From Prevotella sp. (lineage in GTDB: Bacteria; Bacteroidota; Bacteroidia; Bacteroidales; Bacteroidaceae): a stretch of DNA of 64,000 bases. Every line of letters begins with the position of its first letter. Position 1 is the first letter of the stretch. Shown piece by piece: positions 48,703 to 58,788 of the stretch. The notes below the pieces were generated by a model. It worked only from the letters and a program-made list of their open reading frames with translations, did not search any database and was not told the origin of the DNA. The stretch covers positions 1-64,000 of the forward strand of contig JAILHK010000028.1 in assembly GCA_024695815.1 (NCBI GenBank), written 5' to 3'. The translations under genes and the position numbers were made by a program.

Positions 48703-50832
48703 GTGAGTAGGTTTAACAAGGAAAAGGTGATGCCGCGTTACTTCGCCATTGCGGTGGTGCTGACGCTGATAGGTCTGGCCGTGATTTTCAAGGCTGGCTA
48801 TACCATGACTGTGGGCAGAAACTACTGGGAGGTGGTGGCTGATCGACTGAAGAGCGACAGTGACAGTGTGCGTCCTGACCGTGGAAATATCCTGAGCAGC
48901 GACGGACAACTGTTGGCCAGCAGTATTCCTGAATACATGATATTCATGGACTTCCAGCCTGGCGACCGCGAGGATACGGCATGGACCCACAAGCGCGACT
49001 CGGTGTATTACAGCAAACTGGACAGTCTGTGCAACGGACTGCATGATATCTTCCCCGACTGGACGGCAGAGAAGTTCAAGCAACGGATGGAGGAAGGACG
49101 CAACAAGAGGCTGCGTGACGGTTCTGTCGGTGCACGCCACTGGAAGATATATCCTAAACGAATCAGCTATAACACCTATTGCGAGGTGTTGCAGTTGCCC
49201 TATTTCAACCTGCCAAAAAACAAGTACGGCTTCCATGCCGAACCTTTCGTGGCGCGCCGTCGCCCCTTCGGTTCGCTGGCTGAACGTACCATCGGCGACA
49301 TCCGCAGCTTTGAAGGCGGCAAGGACACGGCTCGTTTCGGTATCGAGCTGACCTACGACTCTATCCTGCGTGGCCAGGTGGGCATCCGTCGTAAGCAGAA
49401 GGTGCTGAACCGCATGGTGCCCTTTACGGTGAAATCGCCGGTGGCTGGTGCCGATATCGTGACCACCATCGATGTGGGCATGCAGGACCTGGCCGAACAG
49501 GCGTTGATTGAAGAACTGAAGAAATGGGAGGCCTCGATGGGTGTTGTCATCCTGATGGAGGTGAAGACAGGTAATGTGAAGGCCATTGTCAACATGCGTC
49601 GCGGTGCCGACGGCGAGTACTACGAGCGCTTCAACGACGCCATCAGTTATCGTTGTGAGCCGGGCTCGGTGTTCAAAGTGGCTTCGTTCCTGGTGGCCTT
49701 CGACGATGGTGTGATAGACACTACCTATACGATAGATACCGGTTGTGGTATCATGCAGATGCATGGTGCTAAGATGAAAGACCATAACTGGCACCGTGGT
49801 GGCTATGGCGTGATCAACGCTGCCCGTACGCTGGAGGTTAGTAGTAACATTGGCGTGAGCTATGTGATAGACAAATACTACGGCAAGAATCCTACGAAAT
49901 ATGTGGAAGGACTCTACCGCGTGGGTATTGGTCAGGACCTGAAGCTCCCCATCGTGGGTTATGCACCGCCAAAGATACGTATGCCGAATACCAAGACCAC
50001 GAAACGCTCGGACTACTGGAGTAAGACCACGCTGCCATGGATGAGTATCGGTTATGAGACACAGATTGCACCTATCAATACGGTGACGTTCTACAATGCC
50101 ATTGCCAACAATGGTAAGATGATGCGCCCACGTTTCGTCGAGAAAATCGTGAAAGACGGTCAGGTGATCTACGAGACACAACCTGAGGTTATCAAAGAGC
50201 GCATCGCTAAACCGTCGGCTGTCAAGATGATGCAGACGGTGTTGCGCCATGTGGTCAGCCAGGGACTGGGTAAGAGGGCCGGTTCGCACTCGTTCCAGGT
50301 ATCTGGAAAGACCGGTACGGCACAGGTGGCAAAGGCCGGCGGCTACAAGAGCGGTGTGGTGGACTACTGGTTGTCGTTCTGCGGTTACTTCCCATCCGAC
50401 AATCCTCAGTACAGCTGTATCGTCTGTCTGAAGAAGTCGGGACTGCCTGCTTCAGGTGGTGCCATGTCGGGTGCGGTGTTCCACAATATCTCTGAGGGCG
50501 TGATGGCCAAGAGCCTGAAGTTGAGAGTGGAGGATGCCCGCGACTCGCTGTCGGTGTTTATCCCCGACGTGAAGGGCGGCAACACGAAGAACGCGAAGTA
50601 TGTGCTCGAGCACTTGGGCATCCATACGGGCGAGATGAAGTTTGAGGCTGCGAAGACCGCTCCTCACCAGATGCCAAACACCATCGGCATGGGTGCCCGC
50701 GATGCGGTCTATGCCGTGGAGAAACAGGGCATCAAGGTCCGTGTGAAGGGCAAAGGACGTGTGGTGCGCCAGAGCATTGAGCCTGGCAGCAGGTTGAAAG
50801 AAGGCATGATTTGTGTGCTGGAGCTGAACTAA
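48703..50832 (+). CDS. ftsI: Division-specific peptidoglycan transpeptidase FtsI (PBP3 type)
   Basis: This class B penicillin-binding protein cross-links septal peptidoglycan with FtsW. The 709 residues show an N-terminal membrane anchor (YFAIAVVLTLIGLAVIF) and a dimerisation/pedestal domain with RPDRGNILSSDG. The transpeptidase has active Ser322 in GSVFK, SSN at 380-382 and KTGTAQ from 536. A C-terminal PASTA-like module (FIPDVKGGNTKNAKYVLEHLG) follows. The start is a GTG; ATG at codon 10 is an alternative. It begins 9 bp after ftsL. Confidence 0.96.
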   Translation: MSRFNKEKVMPRYFAIAVVLTLIGLAVIFKAGYTMTVGRNYWEVVADRLKSDSDSVRPDRGNILSSDGQLLASSIPEYMIFMDFQPGDREDTAWTHKRDSVYYSKLDSLCNGLHDIFPDWTAEKFKQRMEEGRNKRLRDGSVGARHWKIYPKRISYNTYCEVLQLPYFNLPKNKYGFHAEPFVARRRPFGSLAERTIGDIRSFEGGKDTARFGIELTYDSILRGQVGIRRKQKVLNRMVPFTVKSPVAGADIVTTIDVGMQDLAEQALIEELKKWEASMGVVILMEVKTGNVKAIVNMRRGADGEYYERFNDAISYRCEPGSVFKVASFLVAFDDGVIDTTYTIDTGCGIMQMHGAKMKDHNWHRGGYGVINAARTLEVSSNIGVSYVIDKYYGKNPTKYVEGLYRVGIGQDLKLPIVGYAPPKIRMPNTKTTKRSDYWSKTTLPWMSIGYETQIAPINTVTFYNAIANNGKMMRPRFVEKIVKDGQVIYETQPEVIKERIAKPSAVKMMQTVLRHVVSQGLGKRAGSHSFQVSGKTGTAQVAKAGGYKSGVVDYWLSFCGYFPSDNPQYSCIVCLKKSGLPASGGAMSGAVFHNISEGVMAKSLKLRVEDARDSLSVFIPDVKGGNTKNAKYVLEHLGIHTGEMKFEAAKTAPHQMPNTIGMGARDAVYAVEKQGIKVRVKGKGRVVRQSIEPGSRLKEGMICVLELN

Positions 50833-50856
50833 CAGGAATAAAAAAAAGAACAAGAT

Positions 50857-52311
50857 ATGAAACTGAAAGACATCATTAAGCGTATTGCGGTAATCAAGGT
50901 AGAAGGCAATGACGATATCGACATTGTGGATATCGACATCGACTCACGCAAGGCTGCTGCCAGTCATCTGTTTGTGGCTATCAGAGGCACACAGACCGAT
51001 GGTCACCAGTATATTCCGAAAGCCATAGAACTGGGCGCTTCGGCTGTGCTTTGCGAGGATATGCCTGCAGAGTTGAACCCACAGGTGTGCTATGTGCAGG
51101 TGGCTTCGACTGAAACGGCCGTTGGACCGGTGGCCACGACATTCCAGGGCGACCCCACGTCGAAACTGAAACTGGTGGGCGTGACGGGTACCAATGGTAA
51201 GACAACCATCGCCACCTTATTATATAATATGTTCCGTAAGCTGGGCTATAAATGTGGTCTGCTGTCAACGGTGTGTAACTATATTGAGGACGAGGCCGTG
51301 CCTGCCAGTCATACCACTCCCGACCCTATAGAGCTGAACCAGCTGCTGAAGCGCATGGTGGATGCCGGCTGTCAGTATGTGTTCATGGAGTGCTCTAGTC
51401 ATGCCATTGCCCAGCAGCGTATCGGTGGACTGAAGTTTGCCGGTGGTCTGTTTACCAACCTGACACGCGATCACCTGGACTATCATAAGACCGTAGAGAA
51501 CTATCGTAACGCCAAGAAGCAGTTCTTCGACATGTTGCCAAAGGATGCCTTCGCTATCACTAATGCCGACGATAAAAACGGCATGTTCATGGTGCAGAAC
51601 ACCAAGGCCGAGGTGAAGACCTACTCTACACGACAGATGGCCGACTTCCGCGGTCGCATCATCGAATGTCATTTCGAAGGCATGTACCTGGAAGTTGACG
51701 GTCGTGAGGTGGGCGTACAGTTTATAGGTAAGTTTAACGTCAGCAACCTCCTGGCCGTCTATGGCGCAGCCGTGATGCTGGGACAGAAACCTGAAGATGT
51801 GCTGCTGGTGCTGAGCACCCTGAAGAGTGTGGCAGGCAGACTGGAACCTATCCACTCGCCCGAAGGTTTTACGGCAGTGGTGGACTATGCCCACACGCCA
51901 GATGCACTGGAGAACGTGCTGAAGGCTATTCACGAGGTGATGGACGGCAAAGAAGGTAAGATCATCACCGTGTGTGGTGCCGGTGGCAACCGCGACAAGG
52001 GAAAGCGCCCATTGATGGCGCAGGAAGCCGTGAAGCAGAGCGACCGTGTGATCATCACCAGCGATAACCCTCGTTTTGAGGAGCCACAAGACATCATCAA
52101 CGATATGCTGGCGGGTCTTGACCAGAAGCAGATGAAGAAGGTGGTGAGCATTGTGGACCGTAAGGAGGCTATCAAGACAGCGGTGATGCTGGCCGAGAAG
52201 GGCGACGTCATCCTGATTGCAGGCAAGGGCCATGAGGACTATCAGGAAGTGAAAGGTGTGAAACACCATTTCGACGACCGTGAGGTGGTGAGAGAAATTT
52301 TTGGAGTGTAG
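50857..52311 (+). CDS. murE: UDP-MurNAc-L-Ala-D-Glu:meso-diaminopimelate ligase MurE
   Basis: MurE adds the third stem-peptide residue in cytoplasmic peptidoglycan synthesis. The 484 residues show the ATP loop VTGTNGKTT at 109-117, [21 protein letters not shown] and [18 protein letters not shown]. The sequence [10 protein letters not shown] carries DNPR, which marks meso-diaminopimelate-using enzymes, so the cell wall is of the DAP type. It lies 24 bp after ftsI. Confidence 0.97.
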   Translation: MKLKDIIKRIAVIKVEGNDDIDIVDIDIDSRKAAASHLFVAIRGTQTDGHQYIPKAIELGASAVLCEDMPAELNPQVCYVQVASTETAVGPVATTFQGDPTSKLKLVGVTGTNGKTTIATLLYNMFRKLGYKCGLLSTVCNYIEDEAVPASHTTPDPIELNQLLKRMVDAGCQYVFMECSSHAIAQQRIGGLKFAGGLFTNLTRDHLDYHKTVENYRNAKKQFFDMLPKDAFAITNADDKNGMFMVQNTKAEVKTYSTRQMADFRGRIIECHFEGMYLEVDGREVGVQFIGKFNVSNLLAVYGAAVMLGQKPEDVLLVLSTLKSVAGRLEPIHSPEGFTAVVDYAHTPDALENVLKAIHEVMDGKEGKIITVCGAGGNRDKGKRPLMAQEAVKQSDRVIITSDNPRFEEPQDIINDMLAGLDQKQMKKVVSIVDRKEAIKTAVMLAEKGDVILIAGKGHEDYQEVKGVKHHFDDREVVREIFGV

Positions 52312-52365
52312 TAACTGTAGTGTCTGTAGTTTCTATAGAATCTATCAAACAAGAAGAAAAAGAAT

Positions 52366-53637
52366 ATGCTATATTATATTTTTAGATTTTTAGAACAGTT
52401 CAATATTCCTGGGGCACACCTGTGGAGCTATATCTCCTTCCGCGCACTGCTGGCCCTCATCCTGTCGCTGGTTATCTCGGCATGGTTTGGCGAGTTCTTT
52501 ATCAAATGGATGAAGCGCCGCAAGATTTTCGAGACTGAGCGCGATCCGGCTATCGACCCCTTTGGCGTGGAGAAGAAGGGCGTACCCACGATGGGTGGCA
52601 TCATCATCATCGTGTCTATCCTGGTGCCGGTGCTGCTGTTGGGACGTATCAGGAATATCTATCTCATCCTGATGGTGATTACCACCGTCTGGCTGGGCTT
52701 CCTGGGTTTCATGGACGACTATATCAAGATTTTCCGCAGAAATAAAGAGGGACTGAAAGGTAAATATAAGATTATAGGACAGGTGTCTATCGGTTTTATC
52801 GTTGGACTGACGCTCTACCTGAGTCCTGACGTGGTGATGAGGGAGAATATCTCGACACCCGTGAAGAACAAGATGGAACTGGTGAAGCATGAGGTCAAGG
52901 CGCATAAGTCGCTGAAGACAACGGTGCCTTTTACCAAACATCATAACCTGAGCTACTCGGAGATTATGTCGTTTGTGGGTAAGCATAAGGTGGCAGCAGG
53001 CTGGATCTTGTTTGTGGCCATGACCATCCTGGTGGTGACTGCCGTTTCTAATGGTGCCAACCTGAACGATGGCATGGATGGTATGTGTGCCGGCAACTCG
53101 GCCATCATCGGTGTGGTGCTGGGCATCCTGGCCTATGTGTCGTCGCACGTGGGCTTCGCCTCCTATTTCGATATTATGTTTATTCCTCACAGCGAGGAAC
53201 TGGTGGTGTTCCTGTGTGCCTTTGTGGGTGCCATGATTGGTTTCTTGTGGTACAACGCCTTCCCCGCCCAGATTTTCATGGGCGACACGGGCTCGCTCAC
53301 CATTGGTGGCGTGATTGGTGTGGCTGCTGTGATTATTCATAAAGAACTGTTGTTGCCCATCCTCTGTGGCATCTTCTTCGTGGAGAGTCTCAGCGTGATT
53401 ATCCAAACACAGTGGTTCAAGATTATGAAGAAAAAAGGTCAGCGTGTGCGCGTGTTCCGTGCCACGCCGATACACGATAACTTTAGAAAACTAGACTCGC
53501 AGCTGGATCAGACATCGCGCTATATCTTAAAAGGATGGCCCCATCGCCCGTTCCATGAGTCAAAGATTACTATCCGCTTCTGGATAACAACGATTATCTT
53601 GGCAGCGTTAACGATTATAACATTGAAGATACGATGA
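52366..53637 (+). CDS. mraY: Phospho-N-acetylmuramoyl-pentapeptide transferase MraY
   Basis: MraY moves phospho-MurNAc-pentapeptide onto undecaprenyl phosphate, forming lipid I at the inner membrane. The 423 residues exceed the about 360 of E. coli because of an insert of roughly 50 residues (155-208, polar and basic) between membrane segments. Active-site motifs are present: GVPTMGG, GFMDDYIK (116-121), SNGANLNDGMDG (232-239) and the C-terminal HDNFRKLD. The murD start overlaps its stop by four bases. Confidence 0.96.
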   Translation: MLYYIFRFLEQFNIPGAHLWSYISFRALLALILSLVISAWFGEFFIKWMKRRKIFETERDPAIDPFGVEKKGVPTMGGIIIIVSILVPVLLLGRIRNIYLILMVITTVWLGFLGFMDDYIKIFRRNKEGLKGKYKIIGQVSIGFIVGLTLYLSPDVVMRENISTPVKNKMELVKHEVKAHKSLKTTVPFTKHHNLSYSEIMSFVGKHKVAAGWILFVAMTILVVTAVSNGANLNDGMDGMCAGNSAIIGVVLGILAYVSSHVGFASYFDIMFIPHSEELVVFLCAFVGAMIGFLWYNAFPAQIFMGDTGSLTIGGVIGVAAVIIHKELLLPILCGIFFVESLSVIIQTQWFKIMKKKGQRVRVFRATPIHDNFRKLDSQLDQTSRYILKGWPHRPFHESKITIRFWITTIILAALTIITLKIR

Positions 53638-54965
53638 AGAGAATTGTAGTATTGGGTGCAGGCGAAAGTGGCGCAGGAGCTGCTGTGCTGGCAAAGAAAG
53701 AGGGTTTTGACGTGTTCGTTTCAGACATGTCGCGCATCGGTGACCGCTATAAGAAGATGCTCGACGACCACCAGATTGTGTGGGAAGAGGGACAGCACAC
53801 CGAGGAGAAAATTCTGAATGCCGATGAGATTATCAAGAGCCCAGGTATTCCTGAGACGGCACCCATGGTGAAGAAGGCGATGGAACGCCAGATTCCCATC
53901 ATCAGTGAGATTGAGTTTGCTGGTAGATATACGAATTCAAAGATGATATGCATCACGGGGTCTAACGGTAAGACCACCACGACCTCTCTGATATACCATA
54001 TTTTTAAAGAGGCGGGTTATGATGTGGGCCTGGCGGGAAACATCGGTAACTCGCTGGCATTGCAGGTGGCTGAGGATCCTCATGCTTACTATGTCATTGA
54101 GCTGTCTTCGTTTCAGTTGGACAACATGTATGACTTCCGTGCAAACATCGCCATCCTGCTGAATATCACACCTGACCATCTGGACCGCTATAATTTCGAA
54201 ATGCAGAACTATGTGGATGCTAAGATGCGCATTCTGCAGAACCAGACGGCCGAGGATGCTTTCATCTATTGGAACGATGACCCCATCATCAGTCGTGAGC
54301 TGAAGAAATATGATATCAAGGCTATCCAGTATCCTTTCTCTGAACTGAAGGAGAAGGGTAGCATCGGTTATATTGAAGAGGGTAAGTATGTGCTGGAGAA
54401 GCCCATGCCTTTCAACATGGAACAGGAACAGCTGAGCCTGACAGGTCGTCATAACATCTATAACTCGCTGGCTGCCGGTCTGGCTGGTGATATTGCCGGT
54501 ATCAAGAAAGAGGTGATCCGCAAGTCGCTGAGCGAGTTCCCCGGTGTGGAACACCGACTGGAGAAAGTGGCTACCGTTCGTGGCGTGAAGTATGTGAACG
54601 ACTCGAAAGCAACGAATGTGGATGCTTGCTGGTATGCCCTTGACTCGATGAAGACCAAGGTGGTGCTGATTCTGGGTGGTAAGGACAAGGGTAATGACTA
54701 TGACCCCATCAAGCCACTGGTGAAGGAGAAATGTTCGGCGCTGATCTATCTGGGTGCCGACAACCAGAAGTTGCACGACAACTTCGACAGCCTGGGCATC
54801 CCCGTGCGTGATACACACTCCATGAAAGACTGCGTGGCTGCCTGCTACGAGCTGGCAAAGACTGGCGAGACTGTGTTGCTGTCGCCCTGTTGCGCATCGT
54901 TCGACCTCTTTAAGAATATGGAGGACCGTGGAGAACAGTTCAAAGAACTGGTTAGAAGTCTATAA
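53634..54965 (+). CDS. murD: UDP-MurNAc-L-alanine:D-glutamate ligase MurD
   Basis: MurD adds D-Glu to the stem peptide. The 443 residues have an N-terminal Rossmann part (VVLGAGESGAGAAVLA), the ATP loop ITGSNGKTTTTS (107-118), ITPDHLDRY, the lysine-bearing VKYVNDSKATN and a C-terminal LLSPCCASFD. It overlaps mraY by four bases and lies 9 bp before ftsW. Confidence 0.97.
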   Translation: MKRIVVLGAGESGAGAAVLAKKEGFDVFVSDMSRIGDRYKKMLDDHQIVWEEGQHTEEKILNADEIIKSPGIPETAPMVKKAMERQIPIISEIEFAGRYTNSKMICITGSNGKTTTTSLIYHIFKEAGYDVGLAGNIGNSLALQVAEDPHAYYVIELSSFQLDNMYDFRANIAILLNITPDHLDRYNFEMQNYVDAKMRILQNQTAEDAFIYWNDDPIISRELKKYDIKAIQYPFSELKEKGSIGYIEEGKYVLEKPMPFNMEQEQLSLTGRHNIYNSLAAGLAGDIAGIKKEVIRKSLSEFPGVEHRLEKVATVRGVKYVNDSKATNVDACWYALDSMKTKVVLILGGKDKGNDYDPIKPLVKEKCSALIYLGADNQKLHDNFDSLGIPVRDTHSMKDCVAACYELAKTGETVLLSPCCASFDLFKNMEDRGEQFKELVRSL

Positions 54966-54974
54966 TCATAAGGA

Positions 54975-56291
54975 ATGGAGAAGAAGATAGGAAATCTGTT
55001 TAAAGGTGACAAAGGGATATGGACGGTGTTCCTGTTCCTCTGCATCATCAGTATCGTCGAGGTCTTTTCGGCTTCGAGCACGCTGACGTATCATTCGCAG
55101 AGCTATCTGGGACCTATATTAGGTCACGTCAGCAAGATCGTGATAGGACTGATGGTGACTATCGTTATTCTGAACATTCCTTGTCGTTATTTCAAGCTGA
55201 TCACACCCGTGCTTCTGCTGGTGACCTATGCCACGCTGATATGGGTGCTGTTTGGCGGACAGAGTATCAATGGTGCCAACCGTGTGATACCCTTGCCGGG
55301 CTTTACCTTCCAACCATCTGAGATAGCTAAGGGCACTTTGGTGCTGGCCACAGCCCAAGTGCTGAGTGCCATGCAGAAGCCCGATGGCTCGGGCGCAGAC
55401 CCGCTGGCCATGAAGTATGTGCTGATTATGTCGGTGCCTGCCGTTGCCCTGATTGGTATTGAGAACCTGTCAACGGCGGTGCTGCTCTTTTTGGTTGTCT
55501 ATCTGATGATGTTCATAGCCCGCGTGCCCATGATTCAAATGGGTAAGCTGACGGGGGTGTTGCTGCTCATCGTAGCAGGCTTCCTGGTACTGGTGTTCTC
55601 TCTGTCGAAGCTCGACCGTGAGGGTAAGGAACTGGAGGCTGCGCAGAAGGCGGGCAACCTGGAACTGGTCAAGAAGGAGAAGGCAAAGGAGAAAAAGTCT
55701 GGTTGGGACAGGTTGACACACCGCTTCTGGACCTGGAAGAACCGTATTGCAGGCGAGGACGAGAACAAGGACGTGCCGGCTGTGGAGTATAAGGTGACGG
55801 ACAAGAACTATCAGGTGACACACTCGAACCTGGCCATCGCCTCTTCGAACGTCGTTGGTAAGGGACCGGGCAACTCGGAGGAACGCGACTATCTGCCGCA
55901 GGCTTATTCCGACTTTATCTTTGCCATCATCGTCGAAGAGATGGGCATCGGAGGTGCCATCGGTGTGGTGTTCCTTTACGTGATATTGCTGTTTAGGGCA
56001 GCACGAATAGCAAGTCGTTGCGAGAACAACTTCCCGGCTTTCCTCATCATGGGACTGACCATGCTGTTGGTGTTCCAAGCGGCCATCAATATGTGTGTGG
56101 CGGTGGACTTCGGTATTGTCACCGGTCAGCCGTTGCCTTTGGTGTCGCGTGGCGGTACATCGACCATCATCAACTGCGCCTATATCGGTGCCATCCTAAG
56201 CGTGAGCCGTTCGGCCAAACGTCGTGAGGAGGGCGGAAAGCGTAATAATAAGAATCAATTGAAAATAAATAGCGAATTGGAAGAATCATGA
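54975..56291 (+). CDS. ftsW: Septal peptidoglycan glycosyltransferase FtsW
   Basis: FtsW is a SEDS-family polymerase of lipid II glycans at the septum, working with FtsI. The 438 residues are rich in membrane helices, with GANRVIPLPGFTFQPSEIAK in the conserved loop and PQAYSDFIFAIIVEEMG, LPLVSRGGTS as family signatures. A charged segment of about 70 residues (211-280, many Lys/Glu) is inserted between helices and is absent from E. coli FtsW. The stop overlaps murG by four bases. Confidence 0.95.
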   Translation: MEKKIGNLFKGDKGIWTVFLFLCIISIVEVFSASSTLTYHSQSYLGPILGHVSKIVIGLMVTIVILNIPCRYFKLITPVLLLVTYATLIWVLFGGQSINGANRVIPLPGFTFQPSEIAKGTLVLATAQVLSAMQKPDGSGADPLAMKYVLIMSVPAVALIGIENLSTAVLLFLVVYLMMFIARVPMIQMGKLTGVLLLIVAGFLVLVFSLSKLDREGKELEAAQKAGNLELVKKEKAKEKKSGWDRLTHRFWTWKNRIAGEDENKDVPAVEYKVTDKNYQVTHSNLAIASSNVVGKGPGNSEERDYLPQAYSDFIFAIIVEEMGIGGAIGVVFLYVILLFRAARIASRCENNFPAFLIMGLTMLLVFQAAINMCVAVDFGIVTGQPLPLVSRGGTSTIINCAYIGAILSVSRSAKRREEGGKRNNKNQLKINSELEES

Positions 56292-57397
56292 AACAGCCAA
56301 GAATCATCATCAGTGGAGGTGGAACAGGTGGACATATATTTCCCGCTGTCTCAATTGCTAATGCTATTCGTGAACTTTGTCCTGACGCTCAGATATTGTT
56401 TGTCGGTGCACAGGGAAGAATGGAAATGCAGCGCGTGCCACAGGCTGGCTACGAGATAAAAGGTCTGCCCATCATGGGCTTCGACCGTAAACACTTACTC
56501 AAGAACATCAAGGTGCTCTACCATGTATGGAAGAGTCAGCGCATGGCCAAAGCCATCATCCGTGACTTCCAGCCGCAGGTGGCTGTGGGTGTGGGTGGCT
56601 ATGCCAGCGGTCCTACGTTGAACAAGGCTGCTTCGATGGGCATTCCTTGTCTGATACAGGAACAGAACAGCTATGCTGGTGTCACCAATAAGTTGTTAGC
56701 CAAGAAGGCCTCGAAGATTTGTGTGGCCTATGAGGGCATGGAGCGTTTCTTCCCCGCAGAGAAGATCATGATGACGGGTAACCCCGTGCGCCAGGCTTTG
56801 CTCGAGTCGAAGGTGACACGTGACGAGGCTCTGAAGTCTTTCGGACTGAGTCAGGAGAAGAAGACCGTGCTGCTGGTGGGCGGTAGTCTGGGCGCTCGCA
56901 CCATCAACGAGAGTGTGTTGCAGCATCTGGATGAAATCGCAAAGTCTGGGGTGCAGTTCATCTGGCAGACGGGAAAATACTACAGCGCACAGATTGCCGA
57001 GACACTGAAAGAGAAGGGACAACCCGAGAACCTGCGTGTCATGGACTTTATCAGTGATATGGCGGCTGCCTATAAAGCTGCCGACCTGGTCATCAGTCGT
57101 GCAGGCGCCAGCTCTATATCGGAATTCTGCCTGATAGGTAAGGCGGTCATTCTGGTGCCCAGTCCGAATGTGGCTGAAGACCACCAGACGAAAAATGCGA
57201 TGGCGCTGGTGAACCGTGGCGCTGCCTTGTTTGTGAAAGATGCCGAGGCACAGGAGAAACTGATTCCTTTAGCTATTAAGACCGTCGCAGACGATGCCTG
57301 TCTGAAGAGCTTGAGCGAGAATGTGCTGAAGTTGGCATTGCCTAACTCGGCTGAGATTATCGCTAAAGAGGTACTGAAGTTAGCAAAAGAAAAATAA
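56288..57397 (+). CDS. murG: UDP-GlcNAc:lipid I N-acetylglucosaminyltransferase MurG
   Basis: MurG adds GlcNAc to lipid I, giving lipid II on the inner membrane face. The 369 residues show the N-terminal G-loop SGGGTGGHIFPAVSIA, GVGGYASGPTL, QEQNSYAGVTNKLL and the UDP-GlcNAc site LLVGGSLGARTIN. SRAGASSISEFCLIGKAVILVPSP follows (read here as two adjoining segments). It is full length and coupled to ftsW by a 4-base overlap. Confidence 0.97.
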   Translation: MKQPRIIISGGGTGGHIFPAVSIANAIRELCPDAQILFVGAQGRMEMQRVPQAGYEIKGLPIMGFDRKHLLKNIKVLYHVWKSQRMAKAIIRDFQPQVAVGVGGYASGPTLNKAASMGIPCLIQEQNSYAGVTNKLLAKKASKICVAYEGMERFFPAEKIMMTGNPVRQALLESKVTRDEALKSFGLSQEKKTVLLVGGSLGARTINESVLQHLDEIAKSGVQFIWQTGKYYSAQIAETLKEKGQPENLRVMDFISDMAAAYKAADLVISRAGASSISEFCLIGKAVILVPSPNVAEDHQTKNAMALVNRGAALFVKDAEAQEKLIPLAIKTVADDACLKSLSENVLKLALPNSAEIIAKEVLKLAKEK

Positions 57398-57404
57398 TCA
57401 AATC

Positions 57405-58781
57405 ATGGAAGCAAAAGATATAAAAGCTGTCTATTTCGTGGGTGCCGGTGGCATTGGTATGAGTGCTATCGTGCGCTATTTCATTCATCGTGGCCTGGTG
57501 GTTGCCGGCTACGATAAGACACCATCGGATCTGACGAAGCAGTTGGAGAAAGAGGGCGCTATGATTCACTATGAGGAGAACGTAGATGCTATCCCAGCTG
57601 CATGTAAGGACCGTGAGCATTGTCTGGTGGTGTACACCCCTGCTATTCCTGCAGAACACAAGGAGCTGGTCTATTTCCAGACCAATGGTTTCGAGGTGCA
57701 GAAGCGTGCACAGGTGTTGGGCACGCTGACCCGCCAGATGAAGGGACTCTGTGTGGCAGGTACACATGGAAAGACCACTACTTCGAGCATGTGTGCTCAT
57801 ATCATGCATCAGAGCAGCCAGGACTGTAATGCGTTTCTGGGTGGTATCACGAAGAACTACGGCACTAACTATATTGTCAGCGATTCGGAGTATGTGGTGA
57901 TAGAGGCTGACGAGTTTGACCGTTCGTTCCACTGGCTGTCGCCTTGGATGACGGTAATCACTGCCACCGACCCTGACCATCTTGATATCTACGGCACCAA
58001 GGAGGCTTACTTGGAGAGCTTCCGTCACTATACGGAACTGATCCAGCCTGGTGGTGCGCTGATTATACATCGTGACCTGGAGATGAAAGAACATCTGCAG
58101 GATGGCGTGAAGCGCTATGACTACGCCTTGAACGAGGGCGATTTCCATGCAGAGAATATTCGAATAGAGAATGGCGAGATCACGTTCGACTTCATCTCTC
58201 CTATCGAGTCGGTGAAGGATGTGCAGCTGGGACATCCTATTCCCATCAACGTGGAGAATGGCGTGGCTGCCATGGCCATGGCTCAGTTGGCTGGTTGTAC
58301 GGCCGAGGAACTGCGCCAGGGTATGAAGACCTATGGAGGTGTGGATCGTCGTTTCGACTTTAAGATTAAGACCGATAAACTGGTGTTCCTTTCCGACTAT
58401 GCACATCATCCGAAGGAGATATACCAGAGCGCACGCAGTATTCGTCAGCTCTATCAGGGTCGTCATATCACGGCTATCTTCCAGCCGCACCTCTACACGC
58501 GAACCCGTGACTTCTATCAGGACTTCGCTGAGGCGCTGAGTCAGTTGGACGAGGTCATCCTAACGGAGATATATCCAGCTCGTGAGTTGCCTATCGAGGG
58601 CGTCAGCTCGCAGTTGATTTATGACCGTCTGGCTCCTGGTGTCGAGAAGCATCTGGTGAACAAGTCGGATGTGCTTCCAATGATCAAGAGTCGTGATTTC
58701 GATGTATTGATTATCCTTGGCGCCGGCGACTTAGATGCACAGGTGCCTGAGATCACAGAGATACTTAAAGAAAGATTGTAA
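57405..58781 (+). CDS. murC: UDP-N-acetylmuramate:L-alanine ligase MurC
   Basis: MurC attaches L-Ala to UDP-MurNAc, the first step of stem-peptide synthesis. The 458 residues show YFVGAGGIGMSAIVRY at the N-terminus and the ATP loop VAGTHGKTTTSS (117-128). VIEADEFDRSFHWLSPW, ATDPDHLDIY, the hinge GGVDRRFDFK and DYAHHPKEI complete the set. It starts 7 bp after murG. With murD and murE it covers three of the four Mur ligases; murF is not in the window. Confidence 0.97.
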   Translation: MEAKDIKAVYFVGAGGIGMSAIVRYFIHRGLVVAGYDKTPSDLTKQLEKEGAMIHYEENVDAIPAACKDREHCLVVYTPAIPAEHKELVYFQTNGFEVQKRAQVLGTLTRQMKGLCVAGTHGKTTTSSMCAHIMHQSSQDCNAFLGGITKNYGTNYIVSDSEYVVIEADEFDRSFHWLSPWMTVITATDPDHLDIYGTKEAYLESFRHYTELIQPGGALIIHRDLEMKEHLQDGVKRYDYALNEGDFHAENIRIENGEITFDFISPIESVKDVQLGHPIPINVENGVAAMAMAQLAGCTAEELRQGMKTYGGVDRRFDFKIKTDKLVFLSDYAHHPKEIYQSARSIRQLYQGRHITAIFQPHLYTRTRDFYQDFAEALSQLDEVILTEIYPARELPIEGVSSQLIYDRLAPGVEKHLVNKSDVLPMIKSRDFDVLIILGAGDLDAQVPEITEILKERL

Positions 58782-58788
58782 TACACGT

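Noticed and set aside
48589..50289. 566-codon minus-strand frame opposite ftsI
   Set aside because: It is a shadow of ftsI: rich in His, Val and Leu, no family features, and ftsI has all its catalytic motifs. Long frames opposite infB (6158-7570, 6423-7754) are rejected for the same reason.
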